From assembly GCA_011033025.1 (NCBI GenBank), contig WFMF01000001.1, positions 983,755 through 1,047,754 of the forward strand: a stretch of 64,000 nucleotides of DNA, read 5' to 3'. Numbering within the stretch: the first letter of the stretch is position 1; each line of letters opens with the position of its first letter. Positions 12,151 to 22,918 of the stretch are shown here, piece after piece. The notes under the pieces were generated by a model. That model made no database searches. It was not told where the DNA came from and worked only from the letters and a program-made list of their open reading frames with translations. The DNA comes from Beroe forskalii. Its lineage: Eukaryota > Ctenophora > Nuda > Beroida > Beroidae. The translations under genes and the position numbers were made by a program.

Positions 12151-12835
12151 TAGGGGTGATGCCACTGTCCCAATTGTCCCTAACTCAAGAAAAAGTGGAT
12201 TGGGACAGGGACATTTTGGACAAATGGATCAATTGGGACAGAGAAATGGGACAAATGGGACTCAGAAAGTTCATTGCTTCTGGGGAAAAAGGGGACAAAT
12301 TGGACATTTGGGACACGTGAATACATGAAACAGAAAAAGTGAGACTCGAAAAGTGAATTGGGATAGGGACGTTTGGGACATTTGGGACAAATGTGACGAT
12401 TGGGACTTATGTATCATTTGAGACAAATGTGACATTTGGGACAAATGTGACATTTGGGACATAGATAAATGGGACTCAAATGGTTGTGTTTGTGAGCAGC
12501 ATTTTAGCATTATTTTCCTCACAACATATGATATGAGAATGCAACAACAGCTGCTTCAATGTTAACATATAACTTAAACATGCTTAATTACTTAGTTTAG
12601 TAGAGTATGGTTTAGTATGGTTTAGTAGTATGGATATAAATTTCGGGCAGAAATATTCAGAAATTATTTTGAATGATAAAAACAGGGATCAATCTGAAAA
12701 TCACTTATTTTTTTCACTTTTTATTTGTCCCAAATGTCCTAGTTGTCTCTAATGTCGCAAATGAAGTCCCAAACTCAAAAAAAGTAAATTGGGACAGGGA
12801 AGATTGGGACATTTGGGACAGTGTCATTCCCCCCA
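12151..12835. mobile_element. TIR element built of GGGACAAATG repeats
   Basis: Left end TAGGGGTGATGCCACTGTCC and right end in reverse (TGGGGGGAATGACACTGTCC) are inverted repeats. Inside each end lie many degenerate copies of TTTGGGACAAATG, densest at 12,190-12,475 on one strand and inverted at 12,725-12,830. TAGGGGTG-type ends suggest hAT, but I found no clear target duplication. No transposase frame. Confidence 0.65.
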
Positions 12836-13560
12836 ATTTATCGTAACCCGCGTCACTGTGAACAATGGGCATAAATTCACCGCTGCCTTAAAATGTTACA
12901 ATTTTAATGAATCCGTTTAAGCAAAACACAGTATTGCATATTTTCGAGCCTACTTTATAAAGCCAACCCCAGTAATACTTTGATATAAATAATTGTACCA
13001 GTTGACAGTTGTCCTTGCTTGCATGCGCTTAATTTCCCTCTCACGGGGTTGACATACCACCACGTCCTTTATTTCTTACAAAACAGGGTTAATCATGTCA
13101 AATTACTGAACCTCTCTTTAGTGAAGTAGTCGAAGTCAATCATAGACGAGCGCCTAGTACACAATTAATCGCGGAACGATGCGATTAGAGAGGGTTTACA
13201 CATTTGTCGCCAAGCAAAGTTTAGAATGCAAATATAAGGCAATTATAATTCCTTAGATTAAAAAAACTAAAACAAAAACAAAAAAACACCATATTGTGTC
13301 CATATTAGGTTCTCGGGGGCTTAGTGCTTACACATTTATTTGGAACGAGATACTAAATACTGGTACAGAACCAATAAGGGCTTACACTTAGAGAGGAACT
13401 CACCGCATTTGGCCTTGAAACGACCCGGACGAATCCGAACCCACCCAGTCAAGTTCAATTACGACTGTAATGAACGTGAAATTAACGCTGCTCACTATAT
13501 TTTAGCGCTTAAGATTTGTAGAAATTAAGAGAAATCGGGGGGGGGGGGACATCAATTATT
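12836..13560. other. Intergenic, no gene seen
   Basis: Nothing coding was recognised. A run of about nine or more G residues lies near 13,538. Confidence 0.4.
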
Positions 13561-13561
13561 G

Positions 13562-13690
13562 TTAATACCAGGTTGCACTAATTGCACTCGGCGTAGCCTC
13601 GTAAAATTGGTGGTACTAATGAAACTCGGCTTCGCCTCGATTGATTAGTGCTGTAATTCCCATTCAGCATTCGCTACGTGCAATTACAGC
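13562..13690. repeat. Pair of 'ACTCGGCTTCGCCTCG' hairpins
   Basis: ACTAAT (13,615-13,620) pairs with ATTAGT (13,644-13,649) around AACTCGGCTTCGCCTCG. The next hairpin is GCTGTAATT (13,650-13,658) with AATTACAGC (13,682-13,690). An upstream copy of the loop core, ACTCGGCGTAGCCTCG, is at about 13,586. Same hairpin family as at 7.9-8.05 kb and 20.97-21.1 kb. Confidence 0.6.
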
Positions 13691-14042
13691 AACAGTGAAC
13701 ATATTTGCATTTTTAGGAATCCTGCTCCTTTCCATGGTCCTCATGTCAGTCAGCTTGATGGTTATAAGTTTTGTCAAATGTGTTTTACAACCAGCGCCCT
13801 CATTTAAACTTTTAAAGTTTTAAAGTGTAATTATTAGTGCACGAAAGGAATTTTTGATTCCGAACAGACGGATGGACTTCAGCATCGACGTTCCGAAGAG
13901 CAGATTTGATGAGTAAACACTGGAGATGTGACAGCCACCGCTCACGCTTCCATCTTAGAACTCGTACATATGACCACGACCGCACGACATCTGTCAATGA
14001 ATACTGCCTCTGATTAGTTTCTACTTTCTAGCATGGCTAAAC

Positions 14043-14135
14043 AAATTTCCGGGAAATAATATGTTAATTTCTAAATTGTAACCCTTCCTCGATGCCTTTT
14101 TGTAAAACAGAACTGAGTTCGGAGGGAAAATTTCT
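14043..14135 (+). mobile_element. Dispersed repeat with CTTTTTGT hairpin, decayed copy
   Basis: AAATTTCCGGG is followed by AACCCTTCCTCGATGCCTTT and TGTAAAACA, then TTCGGAGGG. The outer stem CCTTCCTCGA/TTCGGAGGG remains but the inner ACAAAAAGG half is mutated. Confidence 0.5.
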
Positions 14136-16057
14136 CGGTTTCAAATTTCTGTCCAGAAAGTATGAACTTAGTAATTGCCGATAATTAAAATGGTTTCCGA
14201 CACAATACCACACAATAATAAAATTACCAGATACCGTCTTTTAATAAATCAAATTTTCAGTAGGAAATGAATGGAGGAGGGCGATGGCTTTTGAATTTTT
14301 GCCCCGCAAATATTCCAATGAAAAGAAACTGCAGTACAAACATTAAGGGGGGGGGGGGGTTGACCGTCATACTTTGGCCCGGATGACCTAATTGACGTGT
14401 GCCAATATTTTTACGGTGGTCTTGTGTCCATTGGTCCAATATTGCAATGACCCATTATGTACGACGTCGGACCAAAAATGGGGTCAAAAATGGACATTGT
14501 AGAAGAAGCAGATAGAGCTTAGCTTTTGACCACATTCGATTTGCCTCAACGACATGATAATTTGCAAGTGCATTTTTTTGTCAAAATTGGATGAAAAATT
14601 ACGAAGTTACGGCCATGTGAAGCATGTATGCCGAAGTGGCACTCCCCTTCACTCCTTTATGTTAAGAGCTTCGAACTGAAGTTTTTGCCCATCATTAAGG
14701 TCAAAATTCATGGGCAAATACCATTTTATAAGTGAATCGGTCCTATTTTGTTCATCCAAAAATATAAAAAACGCCACTATCTCAGTTCGTGGTTTTGTGA
14801 AATGTGAAATTGAGGTGTAAATTTTCCGAAAATTCTCCGCCAACTCTCTTATAAAATAATAGCTCTGTATTTTTTCTTTTTGTCATTTGTAAATGCATTT
14901 TTGGGCGCCTACGCACGTAGGATATAGTTGCACGCGTTGCTATTATAGTTGCACGTGCAGATGGTTAATGCTGTTTTGATTCCGTTGCTCCGTAACTTTT
15001 GGACGGATTGGAAATGGAATTTTTTGATGCGGTAAGAAGAAGTTTTTTTTTGAATTGTATTTTTTCGAATTCGCAAAAACTATCGCCGCAAAAAATTTTC
15101 GGCCAATAACTTCTGAGCATTTTTATGGCATATTTGTATATTTTTTCTCGCAAGTGAAAAAATGAGATATGACCTTGCCAATCGAGGTTCTTTTGAGTTA
15201 TGAGTATCCAAATTATGAATGAACTATGAATAATCAATTTCGAGCTATCACATCAGCTGAAAATTGAAAATGCTTAAACTCGGTTTATAAGCATTTTAGA
15301 ACATATTATGTTTATCAACAAGTTTAATATAATAATAAACATGACCAATGTGATTCTTTTGAGCCCAACAACAAGTCTCTTAGTCTCTATGAACTTCCTA
15401 TTAATCCACGCGCGTCAATAAAATGACAAAAAGTGGACGTGGTCACCTGTTCTCGTCTATTTGAAAATTTCTACCCCCTCAAAATTGATTGTTCTCATTT
15501 CAACTAACAAATCAACAAATTCGATGAGAAATTCTCTGGACCTCGAAAGGCTTACTCAATTTTGGCTAGTTAGTGGAGTTCAAATAAATATTAACGTTTT
15601 AAAAACGACATCTGCATGACAAAACACAAAATATTTTACTTAGACAAGGGGTATCATAATATATTGATTTACTTTTGTTTTGATGCTTCGAGGTTTGTGC
15701 GAACTCGGTGGTATATTTGATACATTATTAAACGTCTCCCATGGTCGAAGAAGGAAGCGTGAGGAGTAATGCAATGTGAGTGTCCAAGTGTAAATGTGAT
15801 GTGTGTGGAGGGGTAGAGTAACAAGGGGTCCAAACTGAAGGGTTCCACCGAACTATTACGGCAGTTTGTTTAACGAATCTGAAAAACTTAGTATCAGAAA
15901 CGGTCTTTGAAAACGTTAAATTTACTTATATCTTAGGACAAGGGTAGAGCTATAGTTAATCCAAAATCTATCGAAGAGAAGGTGGAAGAAAAACTGTTTG
16001 ATGAAGCCTTGTATAGTAGAAAAGATAGTAACCCTTCTCTGTCGGCCTGAAAACTGA
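14136..16057. other. Intergenic, one dispersed repeat, no gene
   Basis: A long G run is at about 14,346-14,358. At 14,980-15,085 a sequence containing GGAATTTTTTGATGCGGTAA resembles 57,370-57,455 (GGAATTTTTGATGTGGTAA), suggesting a dispersed repeat. No coding exon was recognised. Confidence 0.4.
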
Positions 16058-16876
16058 TGATTTTGTTGTGACTAGGACTGGTGAACCTTTACCATTTTTA
16101 GATATCCAATGGTAAACTCATGACTGATCTTTAGCGAAAAACGAATCCCCGTCATTCTTGAATTTTTCTAGTCACCTAATCACGTTTTCTCCAGCATCGT
16201 TTACTCCGAAGCCATCAGATATAGGAGGATCATAAACTGTGATGTTAGACTCGCCACACGTCTGTCTGACCTATCAGAAACATTCAATGAGTGTGGTTAT
16301 CCTGTTGGCATGGTAAAAAACATTATCACAAAAGTTGGAGGATTCTCTAGAAATATAAGTCCTAATGAAAGACCAGAAGTCGCTCAGAATACTGTACCAA
16401 TCAGAATAGTATCAACTTATGTGGCTCATGACTTCCTTGAGGAAACTTTGGTCAAATATGAGAAACTCCTAAAAGAAACATTCAGTTTCAGCACTTTGAA
16501 CTCCAACATGAAAATTTTTAATCATGTTTACAGGACAGCGCCAAATTTGGGTGGTCATTAATTGTCATCGACAAAACAATTAGTAATTGGTAATGGCCCA
16601 GGTGCAACCACCCTATGTGGTTCAAGTAGGTAACAATCATGTCCCTTGATAACAAATTCAGATGACTTGTCATATAAAGGGAAGTCAATCCAACCAAAGG
16701 CTGGTTCATGTCTATCTAGGAACATTATTTATTTTGCTTCTTGTTATGTTGGTAAAACTGTTTCCCAAATCAGAACCAGAATTAATGGCCATAGAGCGCT
16801 ATATTACAAAATAAAGAAGGACCCGAATTAGGTATCGTCAGATAACATTTACAATAATGATTTGTCATTGGCATAC
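16058..16876 (+). mobile_element. Penelope-like retroelement remnant (RT thumb + GIY-YIG)
   Basis: Reading through several frame changes, the translation shows the reverse-transcriptase end region 'EPLPFLDIQW..GKLMTDL', 'YSEAIRYRRIINCD' and 'FNECGYPVGMVKNIITK', followed by a GIY-YIG-like segment SRNIIYFASCYVGKTVSQIR then TRINGHRALY. This order (FLD-I...TDLYRK, YS.A.R.RRI, then a GIY-YIG endonuclease) is characteristic of Penelope-like elements. The copy is broken by frameshifts and ends abruptly at about 16,876, where it joins an unrelated block that is itself duplicated at 19.2 kb. Not functional. Confidence 0.75.
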
Positions 16877-17300
16877 TGTTTTAAACAAGAGTTCTTTATA
16901 TTTCAATTTATATAGAGATAATTTGGATGGAACTTCAGGTATAATTCAGGTAGAATTCCAGGTAGATTTGAGATAACTTCGTCTTGATTGAATGAGTTTC
17001 CACAAGAGAAAAGCACTTCTAACTCATGTCGGAAATAGTCTAATATTTACAAATTCATTGTAGTTACACTTAAATACAAATTCATAAGTCAAAACAACGA
17101 ATCACATCCATTAGTGTTGTGTCCTCGGTATCTGTTTAACCCGTGATGATCTGCCATGTTATCTGTTTTAACACCGTCTTCCAAATGAACTCATCCGTGT
17201 TTAGGCTACTGTGCTATGTTCACACAATACCAATGAGAAAATCACGTAATTCGTGAATGATAGAAATAATGCAATTACGAGCTCGAAAGCTTGAAATAAG
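16877..17300 (+). repeat. Block B, copy 1 (direct repeat with 19,236-19,658)
   Basis: 'gttttaaacaagagttcttt' to 'gcttgaaataaggagt' is almost identical to 19,236-19,658 apart from a few short indels. In this copy it follows the GIY-YIG block; in the other it precedes it. Confidence 0.85.
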
Positions 17301-17439
17301 GAGTAAACAAATCCCCACCAACAAACTTGAGAGGACATTTTAGTAAAACTAAAATGTTCTCTGCGTTTATGTCGGCTAGGTTTCGTACACCAATGCATGA
17401 TGAACTCCTGCATGCATGGCCTCTTTATTTCGAATTTCT

Positions 17440-17805
17440 ATTCCCATGTTGATGATGTTTCGATTCATCATCACTCATGCATTCAATTTCATACATTAGA
17501 TTTTTATGCATTCAGTTCTATACATTCAATCCATGCATTCAATTCTATGCATTAAATTTATGCATTCAATTCATGTATTAAATTCATGCATAAAATTCAT
17601 GCATTAAATTTATGCAATAAATTCTTATTCATGCATTAAGTTAATGCACTCAATTGATGCATTCATTTTATGCATCAATTTACTGATTTAATTTAAATGC
17701 ATTGCTTTCATGTATTTATGCATTCGATTTCATGCATTCAATTCATTGAATATTTCATGCTGCCATTAATAACACTGCGGTCTGCGGTGTACCAAGTCCC
17801 AGTGT
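17440..17805. repeat. ATGCATTCAATTC minisatellite
   Basis: A long run of degenerate 12-14 bp units of the type '(T)ATGCATTCAATTC' or 'ATGCATTAAATTC'. No coding potential. Confidence 0.8.
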
Positions 17806-19235
17806 GCACTTTTTGCATTCTTTATCGTACATAAAATATTTTTATGCACCATTGCACCAAACTCCATAATGAACAAATTTCATTGCCTAAGATAAGAAGA
17901 TACCACACTTGCTATTTTAGTACTCTCCTTCGCACTCCCTGTCGTCCTTGCGTAAGTATAATCAACTTTAAGTATTTCAATTTCAACACGTCATCATATC
18001 ATCATCAACATCATTTCATTCACTTATTAACCACTTACCTTGCTAGGTCACTTTGAATTCTATTTCACCAACTGAGCTAAGGACATTGTAAAAGCAGATT
18101 CCATCCACTTCTTTTTATCGGGAGTTAGAGATGATAGACCATCGGTGGTATCATCCTTGTGGATGATAACTGCGAGACACTTCAGTCATCATAGACTCAT
18201 CTGAAAATGTGGACCCAATTTGTCCCTGGAACTGGATGATCCGTGAGCTGCGAACCTTGCCCATGTTATCGAGATCCATCCGTGTGACTTAGGTGGGTAT
18301 TTATTCCACAAAAGCACACTGTAGTCCCTGTACTGTTTAAGTACTACTACTTGAACCAGGGGTGTCAAAGCTTTAGCTAGACAAGTGGGATAACCACAAA
18401 TCCTGAATCATCTATGAACTCCAAACAGGTAATTCCTGAAGAGTCTGCCACCCACGTCGGCATTCATCACATTTTTGTGACACCATTTGTGACTGTTTTA
18501 CTGCATTACCATAATTCGTAATGCTCACAAATTTTACTGTGAACTAGTACACCTACACCTGCACAATTTGCATGAATAACAAATATTTCCAAAGTTGAAA
18601 TATCCACGGCTTTCTGATGTAATTCATCATTTCCGTCTGCATCTGGTTGTCTACTCAACCAGTTGGCAGTTATTCTGCGAGTCACTGACATTCAGTGATG
18701 TTTAACACGATTTAAACCTTGTATTGTGTTACACACCAATTTAGTGGTGTAATGAATGCAACAACTTCATTCAGTTTCAATCGAGAATTTGATTGTTTTA
18801 CGCAGAATCGGTATATTCTGAAGAAACAGCAGATTTAGCTGTCCAGTTCTCATCCACAATATTTGTGGTTTCAATTTGATTCTTAGATTGTTCATAGAAT
18901 CAAGCAAAATTATTTTGCTTTCATTGAAACTAGGTCGTTTCTTGTTTCGATTTTGCTTCAAATCCGAATGGATTTGCCATGCCTGAACAGTAAACGTGCC
19001 TTTTTGGCACCATTCATGAATCTTATCTAGCTTGATCAAGATTTGATTCTTCTTGATAGAATTTCATCAAGAATACCAGTACCAGCAGCAGTAGAACTTC
19101 ATCAAGAACACCAGTACCAGCAGCAGTAGAACTTTATCCACACTTCATTGAAAGTCCATAACATCCAGAACTTCAGTAGCTCCAATCTCTACCATCGAGT
19201 CGAGGATCATAATCCATTTTTATCAGGCTCCATTT
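17806..19235. other. Spacer between the two Penelope-like blocks
   Basis: No gene seen. At about 19,052-19,130 a ~38-bp unit containing CATCAAGAACACCAGTACCA then GCAGCAGTAGAA occurs twice in tandem. Confidence 0.4.
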
Positions 19236-19658
19236 GTTTTAAACAAGAGTTCTTTATATTTCAATTTATATAGAGATAATTTGGATGGAACTTCAGGTAT
19301 AATTCAGGTAGAATTCCAGGTAGATTTGAGATAACTTCGTCTTGATTGAATGAGTTTCCACAAGAGAAAAGCACTTCTAACTCATGTCGGAAATAGTCTA
19401 ATATTTACAAGTTCATTGTACACTTAAATACAAATTCATAAGTCAAAACAACGAATCACATCCATTAGTGTTTGTGTCCTCGGTATCTGTTTAACCCGTG
19501 ATGATCTGCCATGTTATCTGTTTTAACACCGTCTTCCAAATGAACTCATCCGTGTTTAGGCTACTGTGCTATGTTCACACAATACCAATGAGAAAATCAC
19601 GTAATTCGTGAATGATAGAAATAATGCAATTACGAGCTCGAAAGCTTGAAATAAGGAG
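19236..19658 (+). repeat. Block B, copy 2
   Basis: Near-identical to 16,877-17,300. It ends at 'aataaggagt' and abuts a 24-bp piece of the GIY-YIG block (19,659-19,682) that recurs at 19,779-19,802. Confidence 0.85.
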
Positions 19659-20190
19659 TGACTTGTCATATAAAGGGAAGTCATCGACAAAACAATTAGT
19701 AATTGGTAATGGCCCAGGTGCAACCACCCTATGTGGTTCAAGTAGGTAACAATCATGTCCCTTGATAACAAATTCAGATGACTTGTCATATAAAGGGAAG
19801 TCAATCCAACCAAAGGCTGGTTCATGTCTATCTAGGAACATTATTTATTTTGCTTCTTGTTATGTTGGTAAAACTGTTTCCCAAATCAGAACCAGAATTA
19901 ATGGCCATAGAGCGCTATATTACAAAATAAAGAAGGACCCGAATTAGGTATCGTCAGATAACATTTACAATAATGATTTGTCATTGGCATACCACTTATA
20001 TAAAGAACATAATTGTACTAGTCCAAATGATTTCAATAGAGTCTATAGATTCACTATCCTACAATCCCGACGCCCTGGACGTTGCTGAAAATAGGTGAAC
20101 CCATGGGTTGAAGACATTGGAACCAGGAGGAATAAATGCCTCCAACCCATTCAGCATCCCACTTATTTTTTTTTGAGTTTATAGATTCGT
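19659..20190 (+). mobile_element. Penelope-like GIY-YIG remnant, copy 2 (longer 3' end)
   Basis: Shares 16,565-16,876 nearly base for base and then continues where copy 1 breaks off: 'LAYHLYKEHNCTSPNDF' and, in another frame, 'TLEPGGINASNPFSIPL'. These match the usual C-terminal end of Penelope GIY-YIG domains (E..W...L.T..P.GIN). The Trp expected before the last motif is a TGA stop. The 5' reverse transcriptase part is absent. Confidence 0.7.
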
Positions 20191-20940
20191 CCGGGTTATT
20201 GCGTGAGGATTTAGCCAGCGGGAGGGGATAAAAAATAGAGCGATAGACACGCTGGCAGAATCCCTCTATCAAATACATTCACTGTGTCTATCACATAGTT
20301 TCAGTGTTGTACTTCTTAAAACAACACACACTCTTACTAGCAACATGTATACCAAATGTTTCGTTCCCATGAGAAACTCTCTAAACATGTAATTACCGTA
20401 CCACGTGACTCGCACACGTGCCACTGTTACTGTACCAAATCAAGGTCACGTGTTGCGCGCGCGCACGTGCCACTGGTTTCAGCAAACGGTTTCTCATTCT
20501 CTCACAGTTTCTGCACTTATTTCTTTATTTACTGTTTCGTTTCGCCGTTCTGGCTCTGTTTTACTTGCTTACACGGCGAAAAAAGTCCATTCACCTGTTT
20601 TGCATGCTCCTGCAGATTATCGTTATGCCCTTATTCGTTGACATTGTTTTTGTTGTATTGATTCTTTGATTGATAATGTTTTTGTTGTTGCATTTGTAAT
20701 CGTAGGATAATAGGATAATGCTCTTTGAAACATACTCCTGCTTAATTCATACAATTATTTCTGTTCATGAACCATCCTTCTCCTGTCATCCTAAATTCAA
20801 TTCTGCAAAGTTTCAAATCAACCAATCAAAGCACTGAATCTCTTGAAAAGCTGAAATGCTTGTTCTGCCAGTTGTGTTACCAGTAAAGCAGTATTAGTTG
20901 TGCTTTTAGACTCTCATGCAATAACCCGGACTCATCTATA
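20180..20940. mobile_element. Segment bounded by ~29-bp inverted repeats
   Basis: TATAGATTCGTCCGGGTTAT at 20,180 is matched in reverse by the region ending at 20,940 (TATAGATGAGTCCGGGTTAT), continuing through TTGC.TGAG. The interior (CACGTG-rich near 20,400-20,480) has overlapping open frames on one strand in several phases, which I regard as chance. A simple stem GATAGACAC/GTGTCTATC lies at 20,242-20,292. Confidence 0.55.
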
Positions 20941-21115
20941 ATACATAGACACGGTGCTCTCAGAATCTATTTAAGAGTAATCCCTCGACTTCGTCTCGGG
21001 ATTACACAAAGAATGAAAACTCGTGCGCTGCGCGCACTCGTATCATTCTATCAGATAGAACCCGCTACGCGGGTTCTATCTGAAATAGATCCCTTCGCGC
21101 ACCGTGTCTATGTAT
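20941..21115. repeat. Cloverleaf-like nested palindrome
   Basis: Outer stem: ATACATAGACACGGTGC (20,941-20,957) pairs perfectly with 21,099-21,115. Inner stem: ATCTATTT (20,965-20,972) with AAATAGAT (21,083-21,090). Inside are three hairpins: GTAATCCC/GGGATTAC (20,977/20,998), GAATGA/TCATTC with a central GTGCGC/GCGCAC (21,011-21,048), and CAGATAGAACCCGC/GCGGGTTCTATCTG (21,052-21,082, 14 bp, 3-base loop). The whole 175 bp can fold as a cloverleaf on either strand. Confidence 0.85.
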
Positions 21116-21890
21116 TTTATATATTTTTGATTTGTACCAGCAGTCAGCACGGTACCCATCATTTGCTCTCAGATGATTTTATTTATTCACAGATAATTTT
21201 ATTATTTTGAAACCTGTCATTCAATAAAGTTTTGATAAATATTGTTCTGGGAGGTATTCAAGGTTATTAAAGGTTATTTCGTTTGATTAGGGATTCGCGA
21301 AAATCTTAATGAAATCAGTAATACTAACCAGTAAGTCGCCTGATAATTAAATATATCGCAAACGATGAATGCATTCAAATGTAGGTATGCTTTTAATATA
21401 TGCAGCCACGAGTTGGTTTATGGTTACGTTGTTAGGTTTTGGTTCATCCGATAATCCGTTTGCGTGGTGTAATACTTGCTTTCTTTTCTTTTTGATTGAA
21501 AGAGGTCATCCAGTACCTACATTTGATATTCTAAGAGATTTTGGTACTCTGCTACTGAATTATGGAGGAATCTGGAGTCAAATACAGGTACTATATATTA
21601 TACACAAATTTTTTATTTGAAAAGTTTAATTTGATATCAGATTATCAGGTGACAATATCAATTTGCTATATAAAATCTTCAATCTATATATTAGCGTCCC
21701 GAAAAATCTGGCACCAAATAAGGGCACAGAACACACCTTAAAGGCATAATGACTTAATGACACTGCTCCCCTCGCATGAAATCAATCAATCTATATCTGA
21801 TAAAAATATTTATAAATGACTATGAAATTGTGTCGTGAAAATGGACATATGAATATAAACTAAACTGTCACGTTAGCAAAATCACTCATG
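21116..21890. other. Intergenic; one orphan hydrophobic frame
   Basis: On the + strand 21,381-21,588 encodes a hydrophobic frame (LIYAATSWFMVTLLGFG ... IERGHPVPTFDILRDF ... GGIWSQIQ) ending at a good donor, CAG|gtact. It could be an isolated exon or a retroelement scrap; no partner exon or family was recognised. The rest holds nothing I can identify. Confidence 0.25.
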
Positions 21891-22918
21891 TTACCCATTA
21901 TAAAACTCATGTAATCTCAGCAGTTGCTTCAATCCTTGCCGTTTCCGCTCCTCCACCTTCTTCTTGATTTCCTGACGTTCTTCTACCGACCTGTCCGGGC
22001 AAACAAACACAGTCTTGCAGGCAGCAATGTCCTTCAGATTCTTTGATTTCCTTAGAATCTGCTTCACATGATCTGAACCACGCAGCACAACTTTTGATCG
22101 GTCTCTTCCGTCCAGCCTTGGGACTAACCCCATCCTTGAGCTCTGAAGAACGAGTGGCTTTTCATCCAAATGAGAGAAGATTTCTGCGACCTTATCCTCA
22201 ACGATCTCGTTACTCTGCTCTTCCACACCGAAGATGATCACATTACGGGACCTGTCTTCTGCTTGGACAGCACTCTTCATCGCCTCTGCTATCTTCTTTC
22301 CGGAGAAAACTTCTGAGCATTTGCTCTCCAATGCACTGGCATATGTCTGTATTCCACCCTTCACTGTCTCTTCAACTTTAGCAGAGTAAGCTTCGGAACA
22401 TTTCGTCTCCACTGCACTGGCATAAGACTGCATCCCAGTTTTCACAGCCTCAGAACATGTGGTCTCCACTGTCGTAGCGTAAGACTGCATTCCAGTCTTA
22501 ACTTTGCCTCCCTGGACTCCTAATGAGATGCCCTATCTTTCTTTGCGATGACTTTCTCCTGCAGAGCTATGATGGTCTTCTGATCTGTGATCTTCTCCGT
22601 CTTGAGCTTCTCAACTTCTTCCGCTACTCCACACGCAGCACTCATGAGGGGCTCCATGTAGTACTCAGTGAGCCAGGCAAAGTGCCCCAACCACTCGCAA
22701 AGTTTGTCTTTGTTTACATTCGTGTAAACAGCACGGCCGTCTCGCACAGCGCTCTCACCCATATTCAATACTCGAGCCATGTCTTTAAAAACAAGTCCCG
22801 CAACTCTCTGAACAGCTGGAACATCTCCTTTCCGGAACCTCCGTGTGGCAGGGTCTGTCAATCCCAATCCCTTCAAAATAGGGACTGATTCCCTTAAAGA
22901 GGGATGGGCATTATACAA
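21891..22918 (-). mobile_element. LINE ORF1 (two frames, broken)
   Basis: Two adjacent minus-strand frames, 22,520-22,918 and 21,891-22,490, look like one protein interrupted near 22,500. The first reads SLRESVPILKGLGLTDPATR with a helical segment ending EKITDQKTIIALQEKVIAKK; the second has a Ser/Thr-rich coiled region with three repeats of 'QSYA..VETKCSEA', then RSRNVIIFGVEE, 'SKVVLRGSDHVKQILRKSKN' and VFVCPDRSVEERQEI. The RNVIIFG and PDRSxEER motifs mark an RRM-like ORF1 of CR1/L2-type LINEs. No reverse transcriptase follows downstream on this strand, so the copy is truncated. Confidence 0.7.

Noticed and set aside
16051-17200. Hammerhead ribozyme near the Penelope-like copies
   Set aside because: CTGATGA occurs at about 16,051 but lies in the reverse-transcriptase frame and lacks the paired GAAA core; no complete motif was found in block B.
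19556-19841. Minus-strand frames with repeated SLYMTSHLN
   Set aside because: Shadows of the Penelope-like GIY-YIG frame on the plus strand.
20356-20669. Three overlapping plus-strand open frames of 78-101 codons
   Set aside because: They occupy all three phases of one low-stop stretch, with no conserved motif or splice context; judged chance.
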